Source: Aquabacter sp. L1I39 (GTDB lineage: Bacteria; Pseudomonadota; Alphaproteobacteria; Rhizobiales; Xanthobacteraceae). From it: 64,000 nt of DNA. The notes beneath the pieces are model-generated. The model ran no database searches and had not been told where the DNA came from. It saw nothing but the letters and a program-made list of their open reading frames with translations. How positions within the stretch are numbered: the stretch's first letter is position 1; every line of letters starts with the position of its first letter. Location: the NCBI RefSeq assembly GCF_017742835.1, contig NZ_CP072392.1, positions 325,559 to 389,558 on the forward strand, read 5' to 3'. Of the stretch, positions 8,001 to 15,980 are shown piece by piece. The position numbers and the translations under genes are program-made.

Positions 8001-9497
8001 ATGGCAAAGAGCGAAGTCACGGGTCCCTCGGTGAGCAAGATCGCGGCGAAAGCCCTGAAAGATCCGGCGAGCTTGACCCCCGAGGAGATCAAGGCCCTGG
8101 CTGCTTCGGCCCTCACCCAGGCCCCTGCGAAGGTGAAGAGCGTGAAGGCCGCGCCGGCCGAAGCCCCCAAGGCGCCCGAGAAGGCTCCCGCCAAGGCTGC
8201 ATCCAAGGCCCCTTCCAAGGCCGCCGGAAAGGCCGCTGCCAAGGCGACCGCGACGGCTGACGAGAAGCCCGCCGCCGCCCCCAAGGCGAGCGCGAGCACC
8301 TCTCCTGCGCCGAAGGCCGCCGCTCCTGCCAAGGCTGCCAAGATTACGGCTGCTGCCAAGCCTGCTGAAAAGCCCGCCGAGGCGCCCATCGCCGCGAAGG
8401 CGAAGCCGGTGGCAGCCAAATCCGCCCCCAAAGTTGCCGCGCCCAAAGTTTCCGCGCCCAAGGCTGCGGCTGCCAAGCCTGCCGTGAAGTCGGCCGCCAA
8501 GGCCACAAAGGCTGCCCCGGCGCCTGCGCCCGTGGAAGCTCCCGCTGCGCCTGCAGCTGAGGCCGCTCCAACTCCCCCCAAGGCGCCCGCCCGCAAGGCG
8601 ACCCGCAAGACGGTGGCCGAGAAGGCGCCGGCTGAGGCGCCCGCCGCTGCGGCCCCCGTTGTGGAAAAGGCTCCCGCCGCCCCCAAGGGTCGCGCTGGCA
8701 AGGCCAAGGCTGCCGCTCCTGCTCCCGAGGTGAAGGCAGAGGCGCCCGCGCCGGTGGAAGCGCCTGCGCCCGTCGAGGCGCAGGCTGCTGCTGCCAAGCC
8801 GGTTGCCAAGCCCGCTCGCAAGGCTGCGCCCCGCAAGGCGTCCGCCAAGGCTATCGTGGCAGTGGAGGCTCCGGCCCTCGCCCCCGAGGCCCCGGTGGTG
8901 GACGTTCCGGCTCCGGCTCCCGCCGCTCCCGTGAAGGCCAAGGCGCCCCGCAAGGCGGCGGCGAAGACGGCCATCGCGGACGCGCCGGCCGCGACCCCCG
9001 CGCCTGCCGAAGCCGCTCCAACCCAGGAGCGTTCTAAAAGCACCCAACGGACTAAGACGGGCGCTGCGAAGACTGGCCCGGCGGCAGCTTCTGACGCAAA
9101 GCCGGCGGAGCCGCAGGCTGAGGTGAAGGCCGCTGCTCCGAAGGCCGCTGCCAAGGCGCCTGTGACGAAGGCGCCTGTGACGAAGGCGCCTGTGGCTAAG
9201 AAGCCTGCGGTGAAGAAGGCTGCCGCCAAGGCTGTGGCTCCGGCCGCTGAAGCTGCGCCGGCGGAAGTCGCGCCTGAGGCTCCGAAGGCGGATGCGAAGA
9301 GCAAGCCTGCCAAGGACGTCGTGAAGGCTGCTGCGCCCAAGACCAAGGCGCCCGCCAAGGCCGCGTCCAAGCCGGTCACGAAGCCCTTGACCAAGCCGGT
9401 CACGAAGCCCGCCGCCAAGCCGGCCGCTGCGGCGAAGGCGCCGGTTCTGAAGGCTCCCGTGACCAAGGCCCCGGCCAAGAAGAGCACGAAGACCTGA
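8001..9497 (+). CDS. Ala/Lys/Pro-rich histone H1-like protein
   Basis: A 498-residue, very basic, low-complexity protein built almost entirely of alanine, lysine and proline with KAAAK/APAK-type repeats, like bacterial histone H1-like (HC1/AlgP-type) nucleoid proteins. Only the first 40 residues (SKIAAKALKDPASLTPEEIKALAASALTQ) look folded and recall a short domain found in small Rhizobiales proteins. The DNA carries in-frame repeats, for example a 15-base unit AAGGCGCCTGTGACG in nearly three copies at 9153-9197, so length is likely to vary between strains. The ATG at 8001 has GGAGG at ideal distance, better than the upstream ATG at 7950. A nucleoid-binding role is inferred from composition. 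Confidence 0.7.
   Translation: MAKSEVTGPSVSKIAAKALKDPASLTPEEIKALAASALTQAPAKVKSVKAAPAEAPKAPEKAPAKAASKAPSKAAGKAAAKATATADEKPAAAPKASASTSPAPKAAAPAKAAKITAAAKPAEKPAEAPIAAKAKPVAAKSAPKVAAPKVSAPKAAAAKPAVKSAAKATKAAPAPAPVEAPAAPAAEAAPTPPKAPARKATRKTVAEKAPAEAPAAAAPVVEKAPAAPKGRAGKAKAAAPAPEVKAEAPAPVEAPAPVEAQAAAAKPVAKPARKAAPRKASAKAIVAVEAPALAPEAPVVDVPAPAPAAPVKAKAPRKAAAKTAIADAPAATPAPAEAAPTQERSKSTQRTKTGAAKTGPAAASDAKPAEPQAEVKAAAPKAAAKAPVTKAPVTKAPVAKKPAVKKAAAKAVAPAAEAAPAEVAPEAPKADAKSKPAKDVVKAAAPKTKAPAKAASKPVTKPLTKPVTKPAAKPAAAAKAPVLKAPVTKAPAKKSTKT
9153..9197 (+). repeat. 15-bp in-frame tandem repeat in the H1-like gene
   Basis: Unit AAGGCGCCTGTGACG at 9153-9167 and 9168-9182, with a changed third copy at 9183-9197, encoding Lys-Ala-Pro-Val-Thr repeats. 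The repeat is a substrate for replication slippage and in-frame length change. Confidence 0.85.
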
Positions 9498-9520
9498 TCT
9501 TCGCATCGATGTGCACAGCA

Positions 9521-9552
9521 ACGGCCGGCATTCGCCGGCCGTTCGCGTTTTT
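9521..9552 (+). terminator. Rho-independent terminator of the H1-like gene
   Basis: A perfect 9-bp stem ACGGCCGGC/GCCGGCCGT with loop ATTC, followed by TCGCGTTTTT. It is 23 bases after the stop codon and orientated for the plus strand only; the opposite side has no T-run. Confidence 0.85.
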
Positions 9553-9571
9553 GGGGTGTCCGTTTTCGGCG

Positions 9572-9937
9572 CTAGCGGGCGGCGATGACGATCACTTCCA
9601 CGCCCAACGCGGCGCGGTTGAGCTTGGCCTCGTAGCAGGCGCGGCCGGGCGTGTTGCCTTCCGGCACCCAGGCATCCCACACGGCATTCATTTCATCGAA
9701 ATTCGCCATGTCCGACAGCAGGATGGTGGCCTGGAGCAGGCGTGCCTTGCTGCTGCCGACGCTGGCGAGATGCGCGTCGATATTGGCGAGGATCTCCTCC
9801 GTCTGCTCGCGGATGGAAGCGCCCGCTTTGGCCTTGGCCACCTGGCCGGCCAGATAGACGGTCTCGCCGCCATGGATGCTGATCTGGGACATGCGCGGCC
9901 CGATGCCATAGCGCTCGATCGGTGCGGGGGTGGTCAT
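9572..9937 (-). CDS. Rid (YjgF/YER057c/UK114) family protein lacking the catalytic Arg
   Basis: A 121-residue Rid protein with YLAGQVA, EQTEEILANIDAHLASVGSSKARLLQATILLSDMANFDEMNAVWDAWV and a C-terminal GVEVIVIAAR strand. RidA-type imine/enamine deaminases have an arginine in the ARLP motif before the last strand; here the aligned residue in EAKLN appears to be lysine. It therefore probably belongs to a Rid subfamily without classical 2-aminoacrylate deaminase activity. The start at 9937 is chosen because conservation begins there and AGGAG lies upstream. It is the last gene of a leftward unit (XRE-cupin regulator, biotin carboxylase, Rid), so a role in the same catabolic locus is likely. Confidence 0.8.
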   Translation of the reverse strand: MTTPAPIERYGIGPRMSQISIHGGETVYLAGQVAKAKAGASIREQTEEILANIDAHLASVGSSKARLLQATILLSDMANFDEMNAVWDAWVPEGNTPGRACYEAKLNRAALGVEVIVIAAR

Positions 9938-10061
9938 GGGGAATTCCATCTCCTGAGGGTGGGACAAGGGTTCGGCGAGCGGACGAGCCAAGGCAGTCCC
10001 GGAAGAGGCTTCCGGTGGCTGAACGTGCGGGATCGAGGTGTCGGGCCGGCGACTGCCTTTG

Positions 10062-11435
10062 TCAGGCCGCCGCTGTCCGCGCGGGCACCAGCAGGGCGCG
10101 CCGGCGGTCGATGAAGGCGGTGTCGACCTCCCCCGCCGCGAAGTCCGCGTCGGCGAGGCAGGCGATCAGGAAGGCGCGGTTGTTGGCCGGCCCCTCCAGG
10201 GTGAAGGCCTCCAGCGCCGCGCGGGCGTGGGCGCGCGCCTCCTCGCGCGTCGCCCCATGGGCGATCACCTTCGCGATGAGCGGATCGTAGAAGGGGGTGA
10301 TGGTGTCGCCCGCACCATAGGCCGCATCGATGCGCAGCCAGGGCGCGGCGGGCGGCGGCGCATAGGCGGTGATGAGGCCCGGCGAGGGTAGGAAATTGCG
10401 CGCCGGATCTTCCGCATAGAGCCGGCATTCGATGGCGTGGCCGTGCGTTGCCACGTCCTCCTGCACCAGCTGGCCGAGGGTGCCGGCGGCAAAGTCCAGT
10501 TGCAGGCCCACCAAGTCGAGGCCGGTGACGCTTTCGGTGACCGGATGCTCCACCTGGATGCGGGTGTTCATCTCCAGGAAGAAGAAATCACCGGTGGCCA
10601 CATCCAGGATGAACTCCACCGTGCCCGCGCCCGCATATCGGGTGGCCGCGCACAGCTTCACCGCCGCCTGCGCCATGGCGGCCCGCACGCTCTCCGGCAG
10701 GCCGGGGGCGGGGCTTTCCTCGATCACCTTCTGGAAGCGCCGCTGAAGGGAGCAGTCGCGCTCGAACAGGTGCACGGCCTGTCCGTCGCCGAAGCCGAAC
10801 ACCTGCACCTCCACATGGCGGGCGCGGGGGACATAGCGCTCGAAATAGACCGTGCCGTCGCCGAAGGCGCGGGCGGCCATGGAGCGTGTGGCGGCCACCA
10901 CCGGGGCAAGCCCCTCCGGCCCGTCCACGCGGCGCATGCCGATGCCGCCGCCGCCCGCCGCCGCTTTTACCAGCAGCGGATAGCCCACCTTATCGGCCGC
11001 TCCTTGCCAGCCCTGCGCATCCAGCGGGAAGCGGGCGCTGCCGGGCACCACGGGCACCTCCGCGCGGCGAGCGATCTCCCGCGCGCGTTCCTTGTCGCCC
11101 ATGTCGCGGATCGTGTCCGGCGCCGGACCGATCCAGCTGAGTCCTGCCTCCTGCACCGCCTGCGCGAAGGCGGCGTTTTCAGCGAGGAAGCCATAGCCGG
11201 GATGCACCGCATCGGCGCCCGTGGCGCGCGCGGCGGCGATCACCGCCTCCGCCTTCAGATAGCTCTCGCGGGCCGGGGCGGGGCCGATGAGAACGGCCTC
11301 GTCCGCCTCGCCGACATGGGCGGCGCTTGCGTCCGCCTCCGAATAGACGGCGACCGTGGCAAGCCCCCGGGTCCGGCAGGAGCGGAACACCCGCCGGGCG
11401 ATCTCGCCGCGATTGGCCACCAGAACCTTCTTCAT
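10062..11435 (-). CDS. Biotin carboxylase subunit of an acyl-CoA carboxylase
   Basis: A 457-residue biotin carboxylase that uses ATP and bicarbonate to carboxylate biotin on a carrier protein. The N-terminal MKKVLVANRGEIARR, the ATP-grasp glycine loop KAAAGGGGIGM and EMNTRIQVEHPVTE are all present, and the length is that of a stand-alone AccC-type subunit without fused BCCP. The matching carrier (19929) and carboxyltransferase (20155) are encoded 8 kb away at the far end of the divergent operon, and no other carboxylase partners are near, so the three probably form one split enzyme. It lies 28 bases downstream of the XRE-cupin regulator gene, which suggests co-transcription. The acyl-CoA substrate is unknown; propionyl-CoA would fit the proposed pathway. 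Confidence 0.9.
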   Translation of the reverse strand: MKKVLVANRGEIARRVFRSCRTRGLATVAVYSEADASAAHVGEADEAVLIGPAPARESYLKAEAVIAAARATGADAVHPGYGFLAENAAFAQAVQEAGLSWIGPAPDTIRDMGDKERAREIARRAEVPVVPGSARFPLDAQGWQGAADKVGYPLLVKAAAGGGGIGMRRVDGPEGLAPVVAATRSMAARAFGDGTVYFERYVPRARHVEVQVFGFGDGQAVHLFERDCSLQRRFQKVIEESPAPGLPESVRAAMAQAAVKLCAATRYAGAGTVEFILDVATGDFFFLEMNTRIQVEHPVTESVTGLDLVGLQLDFAAGTLGQLVQEDVATHGHAIECRLYAEDPARNFLPSPGLITAYAPPPAAPWLRIDAAYGAGDTITPFYDPLIAKVIAHGATREEARAHARAALEAFTLEGPANNRAFLIACLADADFAAGEVDTAFIDRRRALLVPARTAAA

Positions 11436-11463
11436 CGCCGTCGCCTCGGATGTTCGGGAAAGC

Positions 11464-12351
11464 CTATTGGCGGGAGGGTGCGCGGCCGCCGGAAGCGGGC
11501 GGGGTGACCACCCAGAAGACGCGGGCTTCCTCGTCGGAATCGTTGTCCACCCGGTGGCGCAGCATGCTGGAGAAGCGGAAGCTGTCGCCGGCTTCCAGCG
11601 TGTAGGTCTCGTCTCCGATCAGGAGCTTGATGCGCCCCTGTATGACCACGCCCGCCTTTTCGCCATTGTGGTTGTAGAGCGCCCCGCCAGAGGTGCCGCC
11701 TGGCGCGAAGCGGAACTCCCACATCTCCAGCAGGCTGGTGCCCGGCGGCATCAGGAACATCTTGTTGATGCCGGTATTGGTGAGATTCAGGCAGTGGCGC
11801 TCATGAGCGCGCACGATGAAGGGATTGGCGGAGGGCGGTACGCTGTCGCCCTCGAAGAACTGGGTGATGGGCACGTCCAGCGCGCCGGCCAGCAGCCGCA
11901 GGGTGCGCAGGGAGGGGGTGGCAAGGCCCCGCTCGATCTGGCTGAGCATGCCGATGGAGATCATGGCCTGCTCGGCCAGCGCGCCCAGCGACCAGCCTCG
12001 GCGCAGGCGTTCGGCCCGCACCACGGCGCCAACGCGGGCATCGGCCTCCGCATGCACGTCGTCGGCGGTCAGGTCTGCCGCAGAGGGGGCGGGCTCCGCC
12101 TCCGCCTTGCGCTTGGCGCCGCCGCGCGGGGCGGCCTTGGCGACGCGCATCTCCGGCGCGTCGGGTGCGGCTTCGGGCTGGGGCTCGGGAGGGGCGATAC
12201 CTGCTTTCGCGCTGCGCCCCCGCCGTGCGGGCGCCTTTGCGGCGGCCTCGGCCGAGGGAGGCGCCTCCGGCGCGGGTGCGGCGCGGCCATGCGCCATCTC
12301 GTCCCGCGGGGTGCTTCCCTGCGCCGTGCCCTTGCTGCTGCGTCCCGCCAT
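11464..12351 (-). CDS. XRE-family regulator with C-terminal cupin domain
   Basis: A 295-residue transcription regulator. Residues 1-100 are a low-complexity Ala/Pro/basic segment. A lambda-repressor-type helix-turn-helix follows at about 106-168 (LGALAEQAMISIGMLSQIERGLATPSLRTLRLLAGALDV), then a cupin barrel at about 190-285 (GTSGGALYNHNGEKAGVVIQGRIKLLIG, EAGDSFRFSSMLRH) likely to sense a small organic acid or acyl group. The start is uncertain; 12351 is preferred to an upstream frame reaching 12480. The gene sits between the leftward carboxylase gene and the rightward catabolic operon, with repeated GTGATCAAAA motifs in between, so it probably controls both and itself. Confidence 0.85.
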   Translation of the reverse strand: MAGRSSKGTAQGSTPRDEMAHGRAAPAPEAPPSAEAAAKAPARRGRSAKAGIAPPEPQPEAAPDAPEMRVAKAAPRGGAKRKAEAEPAPSAADLTADDVHAEADARVGAVVRAERLRRGWSLGALAEQAMISIGMLSQIERGLATPSLRTLRLLAGALDVPITQFFEGDSVPPSANPFIVRAHERHCLNLTNTGINKMFLMPPGTSLLEMWEFRFAPGGTSGGALYNHNGEKAGVVIQGRIKLLIGDETYTLEAGDSFRFSSMLRHRVDNDSDEEARVFWVVTPPASGGRAPSRQ

Positions 12352-12415
12352 GGATGCGCTCCCGGTGCCGCTCCCGCTGGCGGAAAGCCTCTCTCCGCCT
12401 GTTTCGACAAATAGT

Positions 12416-12520
12416 GTGATCAAAATTTTCGTGTCAAGTTTTGATGTCATGAAAATTTCGGCGTTGACATTCCTTTTCATCAGATCAAACCTGAGTGCAC
12501 CGATTTAAGCGTGATCAAAA
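12416..12520. promoter_or_regulatory. Repeated GTGATCAAAA operator motif between divergent units
   Basis: GTGATCAAAA occurs exactly at 12416-12425 and 12511-12520, with weaker copies GATCAAAC (12483-12490) and, inverted, TTTTGATG (12439-12446). The left copy lies inside a leftward promoter-like sequence: TTGACA (complement of 12432-12437), an 18-base spacer and TATTTG. The region is AT-rich. The likely binder is the XRE-cupin regulator encoded to the left; this is inference from position. Confidence 0.55.
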
Positions 12521-12590
12521 GTTGAGCAGCGCAGGGCGGCCGTTCTCGGTGCCCTGACCCTGCCGTCCTTCCCGGAGGCATCGTTTTGAA

Positions 12591-13091
12591 ATGACGACAC
12601 ATTTCCGCAGCTCGGCGGTGCTGATGCGGAAGGGGAACACCTTCGAGGCGTTCGAGGTGGGCCGCCGGTTTGAGCACCATTGGGGGCGAACCCTGCGCAA
12701 TTCGGAGGCAGCGCTGTTTTCGACGCTGACCCTGCATTTCAACCCGCTTTACTTCAACCGGGAATATGCCCTGGCGCTCGGCCATTCCGACACGCCGGTC
12801 AATCCGCTGATGGTGTTCACACTGGTGCTCGGCCTCTCCGTGGAGGACCTGTCCGAGGCGGGCGGCGCCTTCCTCGGGGTCGATGATCTCGCATATGGCC
12901 CGCCGGTCTACCCGGACGACACGCTGACCGCCCGCAGCACCGTCACGGGGCTTCGGGACTCCGCAAAGAACCCGATGATGGGCATCGCCACCTGGCACAC
13001 CGAAGGCTTCAACCAGCGCGGCGAACGCGTGATTTCCTTCGTGCGCACCAACATGGTGCCGCGCGCGGCCCCGGTGGAGGCGGCCCCATGA
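12591..13091 (+). CDS. MaoC-like acyl-CoA hydratase (first of two)
   Basis: A 166-residue single hot-dog protein of the MaoC dehydratase family, which adds water across the double bond of an enoyl-CoA. FNPLYFNREYALALGHSDTPVNPLMVFTLVLGLSVEDLS follows the hydratase pattern, although the family catalytic Asp/His positions are not strictly kept. The closing segment YPDDTLTARSTVTGLRDS is typical of mesaconyl-CoA and itaconyl-CoA hydratase relatives. It is the first gene of the rightward operon and overlaps the acyl-CoA dehydrogenase gene by 4 bases (ATGA). A second MaoC gene follows at 14242; the two may form a heteromer or act on successive intermediates. Confidence 0.8.
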   Translation: MTTHFRSSAVLMRKGNTFEAFEVGRRFEHHWGRTLRNSEAALFSTLTLHFNPLYFNREYALALGHSDTPVNPLMVFTLVLGLSVEDLSEAGGAFLGVDDLAYGPPVYPDDTLTARSTVTGLRDSAKNPMMGIATWHTEGFNQRGERVISFVRTNMVPRAAPVEAAP

Positions 13092-14242
13092 GCTACATGA
13101 CCGAAGAGCGGCGCGCCATCCAGGAGCATGCCCGCGAATTCACCCGGCGCGAGGTGACCCCGCTCGCCAACAAGCTGGATCCCGAACGCGCCGACATCCC
13201 CATGGCGCTGCGCGACAAGCTGGCCGAGCTTGGCTATTTCGGCATCCTGATCCCGGAAGAATATGGCGGCCTGGGCCTCGGCTGCTTTGAATATTGCCTG
13301 GTGTCGGAAGAGCTGGCGCGCGGCTGGATGTCGGTGGGCTCCATCATCGTGCGCGGCAATTTGCTCATCGGCAGCCACATGATGAGCGAGGAGCAGCGCC
13401 GCTACTACCTGCCGAAGATGGCGGTGGGCGAGATGGTGGGCGCCTTCGCCATGTCGGAGCCCTCGGCCGGCTCGGATGTCGCCTCCGTCTCCACCCGGGC
13501 GGTGAAGGACGGCGACAGCTATCTCATCACCGGCAACAAATACTGGTGCACCTTCGCCAAGGAGGCGGACTTCATCATCCTGGTGGCGCGCACTTCCAAG
13601 GCGCCGCCGGACAAGCGCCATCACGGCCTGTCCATGTTCATCTTCGAGAAGAAGCGGGGCGAATTCCCGGAAGGCATGGCCGGGTCGCCGATCCCCAAGA
13701 TCGGCTATTTCGGCATGAAGACCTACGAGCTCGCCTTCGACAATTTCCGCATCCCGGCGGACAGCCTCATCGGCGAGGAAGGCAAGGGCTTCTATTACGC
13801 CACCCAGGGCCTGGAATGCGCCCGCGCCCAGACAGCAGCGCGGGCGGTGGGGGTGGCACGCGGGGCGCTGGAGGATGCCATCGCCTATTCCAAGGAGCGC
13901 GTGCAGTTCGGCCAGCCCATCGCCGCCTTCCAGGAGACGCGCTTCAAGATCGCCCGCATGGCGGCGGAGGTGGAGAGCACCCGGCAGTTCGTCCATTATG
14001 TGTGCGACCGCATCGACACCGGCGAGCGCTGTGACCGCGAGGCCTCCATGGCCAAGTATCTGGCCAGCGAGATGGCCGAGCGCGTCGCCTCCGATGCGCT
14101 GCAGATCCATGGCGGGGCCGGTTACACCACCCATCACGCGGTGGAGCGCCACTGGCGCGACGCGCGCCTGACCAAGGTGTTCGAGGGTACCTCGGAGATC
14201 CAGCTGCGCGTCATCTCCGATTCCATCCTGGGGAGGCTGTGA
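13088..14242 (+). CDS. Acyl-CoA dehydrogenase
   Basis: A 384-residue FAD-dependent acyl-CoA dehydrogenase that introduces an alpha-beta double bond into an acyl-CoA. FAFAMSEPSAGSDVASV (FAD/substrate loop), GNKYWCTFAKEADFIILVAR, GGAGYTTHHAVERHWRDARL and the catalytic base E366 in VFEGTSEIQ are present. Its length is that of standard short/medium-chain or glutaryl-type enzymes. The dedicated methylsuccinyl-CoA dehydrogenase of the ethylmalonyl-CoA pathway is longer, so any claim of that substrate needs testing. Start and stop overlap both neighbours, indicating translational coupling within the MaoC-ACAD-MaoC-CaiB-CitE set. Confidence 0.92.
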   Translation: MSYMTEERRAIQEHAREFTRREVTPLANKLDPERADIPMALRDKLAELGYFGILIPEEYGGLGLGCFEYCLVSEELARGWMSVGSIIVRGNLLIGSHMMSEEQRRYYLPKMAVGEMVGAFAMSEPSAGSDVASVSTRAVKDGDSYLITGNKYWCTFAKEADFIILVARTSKAPPDKRHHGLSMFIFEKKRGEFPEGMAGSPIPKIGYFGMKTYELAFDNFRIPADSLIGEEGKGFYYATQGLECARAQTAARAVGVARGALEDAIAYSKERVQFGQPIAAFQETRFKIARMAAEVESTRQFVHYVCDRIDTGERCDREASMAKYLASEMAERVASDALQIHGGAGYTTHHAVERHWRDARLTKVFEGTSEIQLRVISDSILGRL

Positions 14243-14724
14243 TGGATATGGTCTCCCTCACCGCGCCGGGCAGCTATTTCGAGGCCTTTGAGGTGGGCCT
14301 GGTGATGCGCCACGCCCGGGGCAAGACCGTCGAACCGCTGGAGAATGTGCTCCTCACCAATCTGGTGATGAACACCGCCGCCGGCCATTTCGACGAGCAC
14401 ATGATGAAGACCGCCCCGTTCGGCCGGCGCGTCGTCTTTGGCGGGGTCACCACCGCTCTTGTCATCGGCATGGCCAGCCAGGACACGGCGGAGAATGCGC
14501 TGGCGGAACTCTCCATGACCGGGCTGAGGCTGAAGTCCCCCGTGTTCCACGGCGACACCCTCTATGCCTATTCCGAAGTGCTGGCCAAGGAAGACGCGGA
14601 CCGGGACGATGCCGGCATCGTCACCTTCCGCCATTGGGGCGTGAACCAGGACGACGTGGTGGTGTGCGAATGCGTGCGCCGGGTGCTGGTGAAGCGCGCC
14701 AGCGCCTACGGGGCGGCGGCATGA
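14242..14724 (+). CDS. MaoC-like acyl-CoA hydratase (second of two)
   Basis: A 160-residue hot-dog protein of the MaoC family. The AAGHFDEHMMKTAPFGRRVVFGGVTTALVIGMASQDTAENALAEL segment matches itaconyl-CoA/mesaconyl-CoA hydratase relatives, including the His and following Gly-rich helix of the hydratase-2 motif. The ATG at 14242 is preferred because GGGGAGG lies five bases upstream; a GTG at 14239 is also in frame. It overlaps the upstream acyl-CoA dehydrogenase stop by 1 base and the downstream CaiB gene by 4. The probable reaction is hydration of an unsaturated dicarboxyl-CoA to a malyl- or citramalyl-type thioester, the substrate of the CitE-like lyase two genes on. Confidence 0.85.
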   Translation: MDMVSLTAPGSYFEAFEVGLVMRHARGKTVEPLENVLLTNLVMNTAAGHFDEHMMKTAPFGRRVVFGGVTTALVIGMASQDTAENALAELSMTGLRLKSPVFHGDTLYAYSEVLAKEDADRDDAGIVTFRHWGVNQDDVVVCECVRRVLVKRASAYGAAA

Positions 14725-15980
14725 GCGCGCCCGCGCCGGCCGGCGCCCTCGCGGACCTGAAGGTGGTGGACATGACCCACTTCCTCGCCGGTCCCTATTG
14801 CACCGCCATGCTGGCGGACCAGGGCGCCGACGTGATCAAGGTGGAGCCCCCCGATGGCGACGTGACGCGCACCTTCGGCCCCTTCCACCCGGACGACCAG
14901 CTCAAGGCCTTCGCCGGCTATTTCGCCTCGGTGAACCGCAACAAGCGCTCCATCACCCTGGACTTGAAGACGGCCGAGGGGCGCGAGACGCTGCTTGCGC
15001 TCATCGATGGCGCCGACGTGGTGGTGGAGAATTATCGCGCCGGGGTCATGGAGCGGCTGGGCTTTTCCTACGAGGCGCTGAAGGCCCGCAATCCCCGCCT
15101 CGTCTACGCCGCCATCCGCGGCTTCGGCGATCCGCGCACCAAGGCGAGCCCCTATGGCGACTGGCCGGCCTATGACGTGGTGGCTCAGGCCTTCGGCGGC
15201 ATCATGGCCATTACCGGCGAGGAGAACGGCGCGCCCACCAAGATCGGGCCGGGGGTGGGCGACATCGTGCCGGCCATGCTGGCGGCTTTCGGCATCGTGT
15301 GCGCGGTCCATCATGCCCGACGCACGGGCGAGGGCCAGTTCGTGGACGTGAGCATGGTGGACAGCGTGCTGGCCCTGTGCGAGCGCGTGCTGCACCAATA
15401 TGCCTATGCTGGCATGGTGCCGGTGCCGCAGGGCAACCAGCATCCCTTCCTGTGCCCCTTCGGCACCTTCCCCACCTTGGACGGCTGGTGCACCATCACC
15501 GCCTATGACGACCGCATGTTCGCCCTGCTGTGCGACCTGTGCGGTCTCGCGAGCCTGCCCGCCGACCCGCGCTTTTCCACCTGGCAAGCGCGCTATGACA
15601 ACCGGGTGGCGCTGATCGAGATCCTCTCGGGCTTCACCGGCCGCCACACCAAGGCGGAGCTTCTGGCCTTGCTGGGCGGCAAGATCCCCTTCGGCCCGGT
15701 CTATGACGTGGCCGAGATCATGGCCGACCCCCATTTCGCCGCCCGCGAGATGATCGTGCCCGTCGAGCAGCCGGGCATGGACGCCCCCGTGACGCTCGCC
15801 GGCGTGCCGGTGAAGATGACCGCCACCCCCGGCGCCATCCGCCGCCGCGCGCCGCTCTTGGGAGAGCACACCGACGCTGTGCTGGCCGAGGCCGGCTTTT
15901 CTCCCGATGCCATTTCCAACCTCCGCGCCGCCGGTGCCTTCGGCCGCCTGCGCCCCCTTTCCGCAGAGACCGCAGCATGA
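14721..15980 (+). CDS. CaiB/BaiF-type (class III) CoA-transferase
   Basis: A 419-residue class III CoA-transferase that moves CoA from a donor thioester (often succinyl-CoA) to a carboxylic acid, or within a molecule. N-terminal LKVVDMTHFLAGPYCTAMLADQGADVIKVEPPDGD, NRNKRSITLDLK and the catalytic aspartate D181 in GVGDIVPAML are visible. Family members activate itaconate, mesaconate, citramalate, carnitine and oxalate. The 4-base overlaps with the MaoC and CitE-type genes on both sides argue that it activates the imported substrate or shuttles CoA on an intermediate of the same pathway. Confidence 0.9.
   Translation: MSAPAPAGALADLKVVDMTHFLAGPYCTAMLADQGADVIKVEPPDGDVTRTFGPFHPDDQLKAFAGYFASVNRNKRSITLDLKTAEGRETLLALIDGADVVVENYRAGVMERLGFSYEALKARNPRLVYAAIRGFGDPRTKASPYGDWPAYDVVAQAFGGIMAITGEENGAPTKIGPGVGDIVPAMLAAFGIVCAVHHARRTGEGQFVDVSMVDSVLALCERVLHQYAYAGMVPVPQGNQHPFLCPFGTFPTLDGWCTITAYDDRMFALLCDLCGLASLPADPRFSTWQARYDNRVALIEILSGFTGRHTKAELLALLGGKIPFGPVYDVAEIMADPHFAAREMIVPVEQPGMDAPVTLAGVPVKMTATPGAIRRRAPLLGEHTDAVLAEAGFSPDAISNLRAAGAFGRLRPLSAETAA

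Noticed and set aside
7833..9680. Long minus-strand frames (615 and 528 codons) opposite the H1-like gene
   Set aside because: They arise from the Ala/Lys/Pro codon repeats read backwards, giving Gly/Arg/Ser/Leu low complexity.
13088..14242. Firm call of methylsuccinyl-CoA dehydrogenase
   Set aside because: At 384 residues it is of standard length, while the known enzyme is markedly longer; only a general acyl-CoA dehydrogenase call is supported.
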